The notes under the pieces were generated by a model. That model was not told the DNA's origin. It did not search any database and saw only the letters and a program-made list of their open reading frames with translations. From Bufo bufo (lineage: Eukaryota; Chordata; Amphibia; Anura; Bufonidae), in the NCBI RefSeq assembly GCF_905171765.1, contig NC_053389.1, positions 787,734,754 through 787,798,753 on the forward strand: a DNA stretch of 64,000 nt, given 5' to 3'. Positions 23,514 to 35,376 of this stretch are shown one piece after another (the first letter of the stretch is position 1; each line of letters opens with the position of its first letter). The translations under genes were made by a program, and so were the position numbers.

Positions 23514-26500
23514 TTAGTGCTTTTCCAATTGGTCACCACTATACGTAGTTTCGTAGCCAGAAAAATATGTAAGCCAATCACTCCTTGCTTCCCTGGGGAT
23601 CTCATTTATGTTTAAGAATAGAAGGGCGAGAGCAGGGTTTGGCGAAATTGGGCTAGTGGTCAAAAGAGAAACCATTTGAAAAATCTGATTCCATAACCCC
23701 CTAAGGTTGGGGCAATCCCAAAGGATATGAAGTAAGGTCCCTTTCCCGCCACACCCCCTCCAGCAAGTGTGAGATGCGCCTGGGTAAATTAGCCTAAGTC
23801 TGAGGGGGGTGAAGTACCACCGTAGCATAGTTTTCATGTATGATTCCAGGTGAGTGACACAGTGAAGGTGAGCCGTGGCAAATCCAATGGCGGTGGTCCA
23901 TTGGGCGTGAGAGAAAGACTGACCCAGCTCCTTCTCCCAGGCCAGGAAGGGGGCAGATTTGATGAAGGAAAGTTTATTTCCTAGGAGGGAGTATATAAAT
24001 TAAATTCCTGATGAGATAGTGTTGGGGAGATTCCATTGTTTCAACATCTGTAAGACCCCATCCCCAATTGACATGGGGATATCATTCAGGATGTGCTTAA
24101 CTCTCAGATACGTAAAAACTTCTCCACCAGAAATGCCAAAGGTCTGTTGTAGATCTGCAAAGAGTTTGGGAGATTTTTTCGCCATCAAGTCACCTACTGT
24201 AAGAATTCCCTTCTCTTTCCAGGACGTCAATGTCATGTCAGGAGATAGCAAGGATAGGTATTCTATTGGGGCCAAATGTGTGTACGAGACTGGATTACTT
24301 GCCACTTTATTGACATAAGTCTTCCATAAAGTTATCGAAGATGAGATGAAGAATGGGTGTGATGGGTGATTTGGCATTTATAGAGGCTAGTAGTAAGGCT
24401 TTAAGGTTATGTGAGGGAGCTTGGGACTACTCAATATGGACCCAGTTTATGGACGTATCGCCCACCCACCATGCCCATAATTGATTGACTCTGGAGGCTA
24501 GATAATAGTCGAAGATGTTAGGCAGACTGAGGCCACCTTTTTTTCTGTTTCTGTTAATGGTAGTCCTGGCTATCCGTGGTGGGCCTTTTTGCCATACAAA
24601 TATATTAAGCATTTTATTAGTCAGCTTAAATAAGGAGTCGGGGATCGGAATGGGGATGGTCCGGAACAAGTATAACATTTTTGGGAGGACGTGTTGCTGG
24701 AAAGCAGCTATCCGCCCTAACCATGATAATTCCATTTTCGCTATATCATTAAATTCAGATTGCAATGTTGGAATAATTTGAGAAAAGTTAGCTTTGTACA
24801 GGTTCTGAGGGGTAGAGCAGAGATGAATCCCTAAATACTGTATGTTATCGGATCGCCAATCAAGGGAAAATTTCTGCTGTAGATGAGCTATTTCGTCTAT
24901 AGGTAAACCCAACGGGAGGACCTGCGATTTGGTCTCATTGATCTTGTAGTATGAAAGGGTACCAAATTCATGGTATTAGGTTCATCGCCGCAGATAGTGA
25001 AGTAGAAGGATTAGTGAGCGTAAGAATGATGTCATCCGCATACAGTGAGATGCGGTGCTGTCTATCTCTTATTTGAATGCCCGTTATGTCAGGGGCCCTC
25101 TGGATTGCTTGGGCTAAGGGTTCTATGGATAAAATAAAAATGAGTGGGGATAGTATGCCGTGGGGTCTTTGTAAAGCGCCCTAATGGCGATCAGTATTTG
25201 AGTAGGGAAACCCATTTTATCGAGCACCGAGAAGACAAACGACCAGTTGACCCGGTCGAATGCCTTCTCGGCGTCTAGGGTGATGAAAAGCGCCGGTATT
25301 GAAGACCTATTGGCGAAGTCTATCAGGTTAAGAACTCTCCTCGAGTTGTCCGTAATTTGTCTCTGCTGCACGAAGCCCACCTGGTCTGGGTTGATTAAAG
25401 ATGGAAGAATAGGGGCCAACCTATTTGCAATTAATTTAGCCTAAATTTTGAGATCCACGTTTAAAAGTGAGATTGGTCGGAAATTTTGTGGAGTAGTCGG
25501 TTCTTTTCCAGGCTTCGGCAGTGTCACTATGACCGCTTCCAACATCTCTTTTGGCATCTTGCTCTCCGATGCGGCACGAGACAGGAATGCCTGGAGGTGG
25601 GGCATTATTGTCGAGGCGTATAAATTATAATACGAGTTGGATAGGCCATCTGGACCTGGGCTTTTGTGACTTGGAAGTTGGCGTATTATGTGAGAGATTT
25701 CATCTGCGGTGATGGGAGAGTTAAGAGAGTCTTTGTGTGTCGCATCTAGAGCAGGAAGGGAGAGGGATTCTAGAAACGTATCTATATCTTTAGATGAAGG
25801 CGGGGTGACAAGAGGGTCCTTTGACAGATTATAGAGATGGGAATAGAAGTCCATGAACCTATTGGCAATTAATTTAGGTTCATAGAGTTTTGGGGATTTA
25901 GTGGTATTCCATAGGTATGCTATCCGTGTTTTAGAGGCTCTTGCCTTTATTCTGCTTGCTAATAAGCTACCTGCTTTATTGGCTTGGGAATAGTACAGAG
26001 CTTTAACTTTTTTCAGGGAATGTTCGTGAGAGTGCAGCAAGCATTCCCGGAGTTTAAGTCTGAGAGACCTCAGAGTGATCGATGTATTTTCGTTGGGAGA
26101 GGCTTTATTTGCGTTTTCTAAATGTTTTATTTGGGTGATTAGATCCTTTTGGACTTTTTCCCTCTGTTTTTTGTCAGTGTGACCTAATTTTGATTAAAAC
26201 TCCTCGTATGTACGCTTTATGCGCTAGCCACACCACTGAGGGGTCGGCTACGGAAGCGGCGTTTAAGAGAAAAAATTCCTCTAATACTTTGGTAATATCT
26301 TTTGTATATTGGGAATGAGCTAAATTAAAATCGTTCGCTCTCCAAAGTTGACTGGGAGGGTTTTGGAATTGTTCCTTGATTTCAACAGTAATCGGCGGGT
26401 GGTCTGACCACGTGATCAGACCTATGTCAGATTTTGGTATCAGATTTATGGATCTTCCATCAACTAGAATTAGGTCAATGCGGGAATAGGAACGGTGGGA

Positions 26501-27072
26501 GGGCGAAAAGTATGAGTAGTCCCTTTCCGAGGCGTGCAATATACGCCATATGTCATAAAGGGAATTGTATGATAGTAATTGAGCAAAATTAGCCGAGGCA
26601 TTTCTGGTGGAGGAGGTGGTGTCGAGAGAAGGGTCGGGAATAGTGTTGAAATCACCACAGATAATGGCCCTACCTTTTTGTAGGGAATTGATTTTGTTGA
26701 GTATTCTGTGTAGGAAACGATAGGGTTTCCGGTTTGGGGCATACAGTCCCACCACAGTGTATAATACATTGTTCAAGTAGCATATATGAATAATATACCT
26801 TCCTCTCTGGTCTATAAGGGTGGAGACTTCCGAGTGGGCTACAGTGTTTTTAAAGGCTAGGAGGACACCCCGTTTCTTTTTCGTATGATGTGATTGTAGG
26901 ATCACTGGAAAACTATGATGTTTGAGCCTATAGGCGTCCTTTTTCAAACACATGCGTCTCCTGCGCACAGAAGATGTTCGCATTTAAGGGTGAAGGCCTC
27001 CCTCCATAACATACGACGCTTAAATGGGCTATTCAAGCCTCTGACATTTAGGGATCCCAATTTTAGCACCAT
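23514..27072 (-). pseudogene. L1 ORF2 (endonuclease-reverse transcriptase), broken
   Basis: Start ATG at 27072 gives MVLKLGSLNVRGLNSPFKRR. An AP-endonuclease domain follows, with AQETHVFEKGRL (after a frameshift), GDFNTIPDPSLD, SRIDLILVD and WSDHPPI. The reverse transcriptase part has HKSPGPDGLSN, NFRPISLLN, LDAEKAFDRVNW, then ISLYADDIIL at about 25021-25055, which preserves the catalytic YADD. Near the end is a Cys/His motif, CWRGCGGKGTLLHILWDCP (about 23730-23790). Lesions include an early frameshift around 26960-26980, a TAG after NVDLKI (about 25441) and frameshifts near 25150 and between 24912 and 24960. The protein acts in target-primed reverse transcription; this copy cannot encode it whole. 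Confidence 0.85.
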
Positions 27073-27282
27073 GATAGTGGTACATGTGCTTAATTTTACG
27101 ATTACGTGTATATCCCGGAAGGAGGAAACCGCTCACCCCAGTCCCATACACATAAGATATGTCACATTTTGGCTTACATCTACTCAGGTGTAGAAACACA
27201 AGAAAAGAAAAAACAGAACATAAAATTAACATAACTATCTGAACTTGAGGCGCCCTTAAATCTGGGTGGTCAGGTTGAGAGG

Positions 27283-27498
27283 TTAGAGGCAGCGTCTGTG
27301 CTGGGTGTCTGAGCTCCGGTGTACGATCGCCTCATCCTCCGCCCGTCCTGGGGAGGGTGAGTTAGCGCAGTGAGGATAACTTGAGTTCGAGGCGATGGAG
27401 GAGGCCTCACCGTCGGCGCCATCTTGGCTCCGGTCTTTGTTGAAGAAAAACTCTAGCTTTCCTTGCGCTTTGGACGCTCTTTTACCCCGAGTCATCAT
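27283..27498 (-). pseudogene. L1 ORF1 N-terminal remnant
   Basis: A 71-residue frame starting MMTRGKRASKAQGKLEFFFN, 5' of ORF2 in the position expected for ORF1, the RNA-binding chaperone of L1 elements. It ends about 210 bp before the ORF2 start. A typical ORF1 has several hundred codons, so most is deleted; no coiled coil or RRM is left. Serine- and acid-rich sequence follows the basic N-terminus. A chance frame is possible, but the placement argues for ORF1. Confidence 0.55.
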
Positions 27499-27640
27499 GA
27501 GGGTATTTGTCAGGATTCTGGCGGTCCGTTTTCTCTGAAAATGACCACTGTTGAAGGGCTTTTGTAGTATTAGTCGCAGTGCAGGAGCGGGAGCTCTGGT
27601 TTATGCGTCCATCTCCCTCGGCAGCTTGGTCACGCCCCCC

Positions 27641-27715
27641 GCCCCTTTATATATAATGCTCCCCCCGGTAGTGTCCCTTTATATATAATGCTCCCCTCAG
27701 TAGTGCCTCCTCCTT
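27641..27715. repeat. Minisatellite, unit about 31 bp (right part)
   Basis: Continuation of the array interrupted at 23057: CCCTTTATATATAATGCTCC with CCCCGGTAGTGTCC, and a following copy. Together the two halves would make one uninterrupted array if the LINE were removed. Confidence 0.8.
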
Positions 27716-28474
27716 GGTGCCCCAGTAGTTTTCACATAGGAAAGAAATGTTAAAGAAATAACAAAATATTCTCCTCTATCTGCTGTCTGTGATGCAGGCC
27801 TCTAACAGCTTGTTGCACTGGCTCCCTACGTTACAGTACAGGTGGTCACGAACATCATCGCAACCTCCTGCACCTGGTCTCTGGTGGTGTGATAACATCA
27901 TCACGCCGCCTCTGACCTGGCACATGTGTGGACAGATCTGAATATATTCTGTTCCTCATAACCCAATCATGATGTGAGCTGAGCCCTAGCATGTCCATAA
28001 TGCAGCAGGGGCCAAAAGAACCTAATCAAGCTTTTGCAACATTTCAGCTTCATAGTCAACCATCCCTTCCATAGGAAGGCAAGAGCTCTACACATGTAGC
28101 TTCATGGGATTTGAGTCTTGTGACGCCTTTGCTATAAAGAGTCGCTGTACTTTAACACAATTTCATTTAATAGAGACTAGTGTAACTAGCAAATTTCTAA
28201 ATCACTTCATTTAAAAAAATCTGCCTGCATCCATCTGAAAAAAGAGCCTCCTGCATTCCTGTAAGTGTGATTCTCCCTGTCCTCATCTGTTCTGTCAGCT
28301 CCACAGCTGAAAACAAACATAGTGGGAAGTAAAGGAAAAGATGTCACAACAGTACAGTGCTGACAGATTTCACAGAAGGGATAAATCCCCTGCTTCTGAG
28401 TGAAGTGCATCTAGCTGCGCAACTGAAATAGCAACTAATATAACTGAAGGAACATTAGCAAAGCCCAAAATAGA
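27716..28474. other. No feature recognised
   Basis: Non-coding DNA between the L1 and L2 elements. The right end expected for the hAT element at 22512 was looked for here and not found. Confidence 0.35.
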
Positions 28475-30145
28475 CATTATTATTATTGTTATTAAAGCGC
28501 CATTCATTCCATAGCACTGTACATATGAAAAGGGGTATACATACATAATACAGACAATTGCACTAAGCATAAACAAGACGAGTTACAAACTGCTACAGAA
28601 GGAGAGAGGGCCCTGCCCGTGAGAGCTTACAATCTACATGGTATGGGAGAAGGACACAGTAGGTGTGGGTGAAGTTGGTCATGGCAGTATAGAGGCAGCA
28701 GGGTCACTGGTTGTAGGCTTGTCTGAAGAGGTGGGTTTTCAGGTTTCTTTTGAAGGATTCCATTGTAGGTGAGAGTCTGAGATGTTGGGGTAGCGAGTTC
28801 CAGAGTATGGGGGATGCACTGGAGAAATCTTGGAGGCGATTGTGGGAAGAGGTTATAAGAGGAGAGGAGATAGGGAGGTCTTGTGAGGATCGGAGAGATT
28901 GTGTGTGGGGATGTATCGGGAAAGTAGCTTAGAGATGTAGGGAGGGGACAGGTTGTGGACAGCCTTGTATGTATTTGTTAGTATTTTGAACTGAATTCGC
29001 TGGGCAATGGGGATCCAGTGAATGGATTGGCAGAGGGGATAAGCAGAGGAGTAACAGGGTGAGAGGTGTATTTGTCGGGCAGCAGAGTTGAGGATAGATT
29101 GGAGGGTTGTGAGAGTGCTAGATGGAAGGCCACAGAGGAGAGTGTTGCAGTAGTCTAGGCGGGAGATGATGAGGGCATGTACAAGCATTTTCGCAGATTC
29201 AAAGTTAAGAAAAGCGCGGATGCGGGAGATGTTTTTGAGTTGGAGGCAGCAGGTGGTGGGAAGGGCTTGGATGTGTGGTCGGAAGGAGAGGGCAGAATCC
29301 AAGGTCACTCCGAGGCAGCGGACTTGGTTGATCCGGGAGAGTGTGCAGCCATTGATTGTGATAGGTCTGTTGGGGAGGTTGATCAAGATGGGGGAAAGAT
29401 GATGAATTATGTTTTATCCATGTTAAGTTTTAGATAACGAGATGAGAAGGAGGATATGGAAGATGGGCATTGTGTGATTCTGGATAGTAGGGTGGTGATG
29501 TCTGGACCAGAGAGGTAGATTTGTGTGTCGTCGCATAAGAGTGATACTGAAAGCCATAAGACTCTATGAGATGTCCCAGTCCAAAAGTGAAGATAGAGAA
29601 GAGCAGGGGTCCTAGGACAGAGCCTTGCGGGACACCAACAGAGAGGGAATGAGACGAGGAGGTGGTGTGAGAGTGGGAGACGCTAAACGTCTGGTCTGTG
29701 AGGTATGATGTTATCCAGGAGAGGGCCAGGTCAGTGATGCCAAGAGATGAGAGTTTGCAACAGAAGGGAGTGGTCAATAGTGTCAAAGGCAGAGGACAGG
29801 TCAAGGAGAAGGAGAACAGAGTAATGTTTTTTGGTTTTGGCTGTTAGTAGGTCATTGGTGACTTTGGTAAGGGCAGTCTCAGTCGAGTGGTGGGGTCGGA
29901 AGCCAGATTGTAGCCGGTCAAAGAGGGAGCAGGAGGAGAGGTGAGAGGACAGTTCCGAATTGACATGTTCAAGTAGCTTTGAGGCACACGGAAGAAGTGA
30001 TATGGGGCGATAATTGGACAAAGAAGATGGGTCAAGTGAAGGCTTTTTGAGGATGGATGTAATGGTAGCATGTTTAAAAGCAGAGGGGAAGACACCAGAG
30101 GTTACTTTATAGTTAGCATTGTACAAAGAAGCACAGCCATTATGC
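28475..30145 (-). mobile_element. L2-clade LINE, 5' truncated
   Basis: Its 3' end, at the low-coordinate side, is an (ATT)-like tail at 28475-28498 followed inward by TAAAGCGCCATTCATTCCAT. Microsatellite-like 3' tails are known for L2/CR1-type LINEs. The reverse transcriptase C-terminal half is recognisable on the minus strand. Upstream coding sequence (endonuclease and early RT) is missing at about 30145, where a T-run and a foldback MITE begin. Confidence 0.8.
28853..30126 (-). pseudogene. L2-type reverse transcriptase fragment, frameshifted in the catalytic motif
   Basis: Segments in order: [17 protein letters not shown] and [48 protein letters not shown] (first catalytic Asp); then, in another frame from about 29804, [15 protein letters not shown]. 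At 29526-29540 the expected Y-A-D-D-T is read as YATTHKST because one base is missing, and the frame returns one base later. Downstream are GCTLSRINQVRCLGVTLD and SRLDYCNTLLCGLPSS, then HWIPIAQRIQFKILTNTYKA, typical of the L2/CR1 connection domain. A second frame change lies near 29400-29430. The gene is inactive as it stands. Confidence 0.85.
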
Positions 30146-30168
30146 AGACTTTTTTTTTTTTATCTCAT

Positions 30169-30917
30169 GGCTCTTTCACACCTGCGTTCTTGTCTTCCGG
30201 CATAGAGTTCCGTCGTCGGGGCTCTATGCCGGAAGAATCCTGATCAGGATTATCCTAATGCATTCTGAATGGAGAGAAATCCGTTCAGGATGTCTTCAGT
30301 TCCGGAACGGAACGTTTTTTGGCCGGAGAAAATACTGCAGCATGCTGCGCTTTTTGCTCCGGCCAAAAATCCGGAACACTTGCCGCAAGGCCGGATCCGG
30401 AATTAATGCCCATTGAAAGGCATTGATCCGGATCCGGCCTTAAGCTAAACGTCGTTTCGGCGCATTGCCGGAGCCGACATTTAGCTTTTTCTGAATGGTT
30501 ACCATGGCTGCCGGGACGCTAAAGTCCTGGCAGCCATGGTAAAGTGTAGTGGGGAGCGGGGGAGCAGTGTACTTACCGTCCGTGCGGCTCCCGGGGCGCT
30601 CCAGAGTGACGTCAGGGCGCCCCAAGCGCATGGATCATGTGATCGCATTGGACACGTCATCCATGCGCATGAGGCACTCTGACGTCACTCTGGAGCGCCC
30701 CGGGAGCCGCACGGACTGTAAGTATACCGCTCCCCGCTCCTACTATGGCAACCAGTACTTTAATAGCGTCCTGGGTGCCATAGTAACACTGAACGCATTT
30801 TGAAGACGGTTCCGTCTTCAAATAGTTTCAGTACACTTGCGTTTTTCCGTATCCGGAGTGTAATTCCGGCAAGTGGAGTGCACGCCGGATCCGGACAACG
30901 CAAGTGTGAAAGAGGCC
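30169..30917. mobile_element. Foldback MITE, CpG-rich (749 bp)
   Basis: Left end GGCTCTTTCACACCTGCG and right end CGCAAGTGTGAAAGAGGCC are inverted copies. A second, inner palindrome at about 30576-30720 pairs GGCTCCCGGGGCGCTCCAGA with its complement. Repeated CCGGATCCGG phrases make it CpG-rich. No coding capacity, superfamily uncertain. Its CTTTCACAC-type end resembles that of 32241-32574. Confidence 0.75.
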
Positions 30918-32082
30918 TCAGTTATGGTATTATAAGTGTGGCTCTAGTATAGTAGAGGGACTGTAGTGTCTATGAGATAAATAACGGCAGTAAGCTGAAA
31001 AGTACACAACGATATAACAACTGAATAGGTCAATACTAAAATTCACTAGTTGTACAAACACCATATTACATAGATGCTAAGTGTCAGATTACTTATAACC
31101 AATGATCAAATCAACAAAAGAATGTTGTGCAAAGGTTGTATTAGGGGCAACGGGAAAAAAAAAAGGCTGCAGGAGAGTGCAATGTATTGTAGTATTGTAT
31201 CCATACAATAAAAATAAAAAAATCAGGGGCTTACCAGATCATAAAACAGATTTAGTTTTCTCTGAAATTGACCTAAAATGACCGAAGTCTTTAAGATGCT
31301 TTGTTCAGAGATTGAGGCTGGTAAGTCACGGGTCAGTAGTCCTACAACTAATGGTCTAGATAAAAATAACAGATGAAACGTGACTGGCTTTACTCATTTT
31401 GTTGGTGGAAATATTGTAACGACCAACCATTGACCTTTTCTGCTTTGCTGACCACAAGACGCACCATCACTTGTCCCAGTTCATTACCAGTCTTGCATGT
31501 TGTTGAAAAGTCCACCATTCTTCTCCTCTGCTGTGGTCAAAAGGTTAAGTGCAGAATATATCCAGAAGGTGGCCATGCTAACAGTAGTATGTTCTCCTTT
31601 CCTGTCCTTGGCCCATATATATTTCTCCCCAGAATGTACGAAGCAATGATAGAAGATACAAGATGATGCCGGAGAAAACAGGGTACTGGCTTTTGCTGTT
31701 TGGCTCTTGAGTTTAATTGACTTTTGTGGTTGAGTTTGGGTTGGTAACTGTAGACACATTTTGTTGAGAGCTTTGATGGCTGAGCATTGCGGTGGGTGCA
31801 GGGTGAGAAGGTCAAAACACTTCAACCTGGCGTGATCTCCAGTGTGACTCATTGCAGCGCCTTAATCACTCCTCCTGTGTATCTAACATTTAGTAAGTTA
31901 CCTGCGTACAAATATGTATACTCTCAATTTATATTTACACAGCCAGCTCTTTTCTGCCTTGGAATGTGAGTATACTAAAGGCAAACACAATGCCAGAGCA
32001 CTATGCATACTAAGCCTAATTTTATACTAATGCAATATTCACTATATACATGAATATGGAGTATTTAGCAAATATATTGTGA
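30918..32082. other. No gene recognised
   Basis: Non-coding DNA. A 122-codon minus-strand frame at 31484-31852 and overlapping frames were examined; none shows a known domain and none overlaps splice-like boundaries convincingly. Confidence 0.35.
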
Positions 32083-32240
32083 TCAAAATCATTTGTGCCC
32101 ATTCACCACGGCAAGGTGACCTCTCGGATGGAAACCTACTACTATATGTGCAAGAAAATCTCAAATGAATTCAGGGAGATCAGGCTCCACATATATATTG
32201 CACCAACTAAAATCAGATTGTGAAAAAGATGGGTTTGTAA

Positions 32241-32574
32241 GGCTACTTTCACACTAGCGGCAGGACTGATCTGACAGGCTGTTCACCCTGTCGGATCCGT
32301 CCTGCCGCTATTTAGCCGTGCCGCCGGACTGCCGCTCCTTCCCCATTGACTATAATGGGGACGGGGCGGAGAGAGGCCGCCGGACTAAAAAGTCGGACAT
32401 GCAGTACTTTTAGTCCGGCGGCCTTTCGCTGTGCACTGCCGTGCTCCGCCCTGTCCCCATTATAGGCAATGGGGAAGGAGCGGCGGTCCGGCGGCACGGC
32501 GAAATAGCGTCAGGACGGATCCGACAGGGTGAACAGCCTGTTTGATCCGTCCTGCCGCTAGTGTGAAAGTACCC
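32241..32574. mobile_element. Palindromic MITE with TACTTTCACACTAGCGG ends
   Basis: Left GGCTACTTTCACACTAGCGG and right CCGCTAGTGTGAAAGTACCC are inverted copies. The arms continue through CAGGACGGATC and GGTGAACAGCCTG phrases, so nearly the whole 334 bp folds on itself. GC-rich, non-coding. Confidence 0.8.
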
Positions 32575-32953
32575 TTAGGAATGCACAACAAAAATGGAGA
32601 CGGCCCCACCGCCAAATGCATACTACAGAAACAAAACGCCAAGTCACCACAAATGTACCTCATACTCATCTATATAGTGAATATAGCATTGGTTTATATA
32701 TATATATATTCTGTGTTTGCAGAGTGCTGTTGCCTTGTGTTTGCTTTTACTTTTTGTATTTTCAGCCACGGCGACGTGCACCTGCGCATTCACTTCATGG
32801 TACAGGTTGTGCCGACTTTGTCTTTTGTTAATGCAATATGCGTTTGGAGGTGTGACTGCCTCCATGTTGGTCCTGCGCTCTTAAAAACCCCATCTTAGAG
32901 CAGTATACTGTATATCTCATTTGAGGTCTTCTAGCACAAGGACAGGTATTAGT

Positions 32954-33216
32954 CCTCATGCACACGACCGTATTTTTGGTCCACATCTGATCGGATCAAA
33001 TGAGGACAGATTCATTTCTATGGGGCTTCAATAGATGTTGACAGCACACAGTTTGTACATTCCTTCGGCCTTCAAAAAAAATAACATGTCCTATTCTTGT
33101 CCAATTTGCAGACAAGGATAGGGCATTTCTACAGTGGTAAAAAAAATGGCAACATTCACGTGAGCCGGGATCTATGGTTTAAGGACCACAAGACGCTTAC
33201 GGTCGTGTGCATGAGA
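32954..33216. mobile_element. MITE with CTCATGCACACGACCGTA end
   Basis: Left CTCATGCACACGACCGTA and right TACGGTCGTGTGCATGAG (ending about 33216) are inverted. Shares ACATGTCCTATTCTTGTCC-like phrases with 9329-9602. Non-coding. Confidence 0.75.
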
Positions 33217-33259
33217 CCTTATAAAGAGTAGGCCCTGAATTCATTTGAGTTGGCGCCAG

Positions 33260-33443
33260 TAAAGGTATCCTTTACGGTTCAGTATATGTGTGGAGCCTGC
33301 TCTCTCAGAATTTTTTTTAGGCCAGTTGGCACCAGGAGAGGTATCATATTGTGTAGGCTCAGTATATGTGGCGCCTGCTCTCCTGAATTCATTTGAGGCC
33401 TATTGGCACCAGGAGAGGTAGCATATAGAGTAAGCTCAGTATA
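33260..33443. repeat. Tandem repeat, unit about 80 bp (left part)
   Basis: Two-plus copies of a unit containing CTCAGTATATGTGG, CCTGCTCTCCCTGAATTCAT and TTGGCACCAGGAGAGGTA. The array is interrupted by the Tc1 element at 33444 and resumes at 35053. Confidence 0.8.
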
Positions 33444-35052
33444 CATTGAGGAACAGAAGTATTTAAACACCCTGCGATTTTGCAAGTTCTCCCACTTAGA
33501 AATCATGAAGGGGTCTGAAATTCACATTGTAGGTGCATTCCCACTCTGAGAAACAGAATAAAAAAAAAAATATCAGGAAATCACATTGTATGATTTTTAA
33601 AGAATGTATTTGTCTTGCACTGCTGAACATAAGTATTTGAACACCTGAGAAAATCAGTGTTAATATTTGGTACAGAAGCCATTGTTTGCAATTACAGAGG
33701 TCAAACGTTTCCTGTAGTTCTTGACCAGGTTTGCACACACTGCAACAGGGATTTTGGCCCACTCCTCCACACAGATCTCCTCTAGATCTGTCAGGTTTCA
33801 GGGCTGTCGCTGAGCAACACAGAGTTTCAGCTCCCTCCAAAGAGGTTCTAGTGGATTTAGGTCTGGAGACTGGTTAGGCCACTCCAGAACCTTGATATGC
33901 TTGTTACGGAGCCGCTCCTTGGCTATCCTGGCTGTGTGCTTCGGGTCGTTGTCATGTTGGAAGACCCAGCCACGACCCATCTTCAATGCTCTGACTGAGG
34001 GAAGGAGGTTGTTGCTCAAAATCTCACAATAAATGGCGCCATTCATCCTCTCCTTAATATAGTGCAGTTGTCCTGTCCCCTTCACAGAAAAGCACCCCCA
34101 AAGCATGATGTTACCACCCCCATGCTTCACAGTAGGGATGGTGTTCTTGGAATGCAACTCATCCTTCTTTTTCCTCCAAACACGACGAGTGAAGTTTAGA
34201 CCAAAAAGTTCTACTTTGGTCTCATCTGACCACATGACTTTCTACCATGCCTCCTCCGGATCATCCAGATGGTCATTGGCAAACTCCAGACGGGCCTGGA
34301 CATGTGATGACTTGAGCAGGGGAACCTTCCGTGCAATTTATGATTTGAAACCATGACTGCGTAGTGTTCTACCGACAGTGACCTTTGAAACTGTGGTCCC
34401 AGCTCTCTTCATGTTATTGACCAGCTCCTCCCTTGTAGTTCTGGGCTGATTCCTCACCTTTCTTATCAGTGATACCCCACGAGGTGAGCGCTTGCATGGA
34501 GCCCCAGTCCGAGGGAGACTGACAGTCGTCTTTAGCCTCTTCCATTTTCTAACAATTGCTCCAACAGTTGATCTATTTTCTCCAAGCTGCCTGGCAATTG
34601 CCCCATAGCCCTTTCCAGCCTTGTGGAGGACCACAATTTTGTCTCTAGTGTCTTTTGACAGCTCTTTGGTCTTGCCCATGGTAGTAGTTAGCGCCTGACT
34701 GACGGTGTGGTGGACAGGGGTCTTTAAAGAGCTCAGACAGATGCTACTAAGTTAGATTAATGAGAGGAGTAGAAGTGGACTTTTTAAAGGCACAGTAACA
34801 GGTCTTTGAGAGCCAGAATTATTGCTGTTTCTCAGGTGTTCAAATACTTATGTTCAGCAGTGCAAGACAAATAAATTCTTTAAAAATCATACAATGTGAT
34901 TTCCTAATTATTATTATTATTTTTTTTATTATTATTATTCTGTCTCTCAGAGTTGGAATGCACCTACAATGTAAATTTCAGATCCCTCCATGATTTCTAA
35001 GTGGGAGAGCTTGCAAACTCGCAGGGTGTTCAAATACTTCTGTTCCTCACTG
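33444..35052 (-). mobile_element. Full-length Tc1-family transposon (1609 bp)
   Basis: Flanked by TA duplications (33442-33443 and 35053-35054). The inverted repeats are about 210 bp, and each has two direct copies of a GAACANAAGTATTTGAACACC-like phrase, one at the outer edge and one about 165 bp inward. That is the IR/DR layout known from Sleeping Beauty-type Tc1 elements, where the transposase binds both sites. One transposase frame lies between on the minus strand. It sits inside an 80-bp tandem array. Confidence 0.9.
33660..34679 (-). pseudogene. Tc1 transposase (DD34E), single frame with three stops
   Basis: From ATG at 34679 to the TAA at 33660-33662 is one uninterrupted phase of 340 codons, the usual size for Tc1 transposases. 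It is broken only by in-frame stops at codon 114 (34338-34340), codon 146 (34242-34244) and codon 294 (33798-33800). The N-terminus [20 protein letters not shown] begins a paired-like helix-turn-helix ([20 protein letters not shown]). Catalytic residues are MWSDETK (D), [10 protein letters not shown] (D) and, 34 residues on, NPLEPLW (E). [10 protein letters not shown] may be the hook/NLS. No frameshift is present, so decay is slight. Confidence 0.9.
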
Positions 35053-35376
35053 TATATGTGGCACCTGCTCTCCCTGAATTCATTTGAGGCCAGTTGGCAC
35101 CAGGAGAGGTACCATATTGTGTAGGCTCAGTGTATATGTGGCACCTGCTCTCCCTGAATTCATTTGAGGCCTGTTGGCACCAGGAGAGGTATCATATAGA
35201 ATAAGCTCAGTATATATGTGGCGCTGCTCTCCCTGAATTATTTTGAGGCCTGTTGGCACCAGGAGAGGTATCATATAGAGTAGGCTCAGTATTTATGTGG
35301 AGCCTACTCTCCCTGAATTAATTTGAGGCCTGTTGGCACATAGAGAGGTAGAATGCAGAGTAGGTTCCCATCTAAA
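35053..35376. repeat. Tandem repeat, unit about 80 bp (right part)
   Basis: Four copies. CTCAG starts at 35126, 35206 and 35285, giving an 79-80 bp period. Same unit as 33260-33443, so both halves were one array before the Tc1 insertion. Confidence 0.8.

Larger units (their letters stand above)
23058..27640 (-). mobile_element. L1-clade LINE (full extent, internally deleted and decayed)
   Basis: Interrupts the 31-bp minisatellite. GCCCCTTTAT occurs at 23048-23057 and again at 27641-27650, a plausible target-site duplication. On the minus strand there is a 5' leader, an ORF1 start, ORF2 with endonuclease and reverse transcriptase regions, a C-terminal Cys/His motif and a 3' leader. An AATAAA signal lies on the minus strand at 23077-23082. 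No poly(A) run follows it. ORF1 is reduced to about 70 codons. Confidence 0.8.

Noticed and set aside
32542..32898. 118-codon plus-strand frame
   Set aside because: It begins inside the right arm of a palindromic MITE and crosses a TATATA microsatellite. No motif and no splice context.
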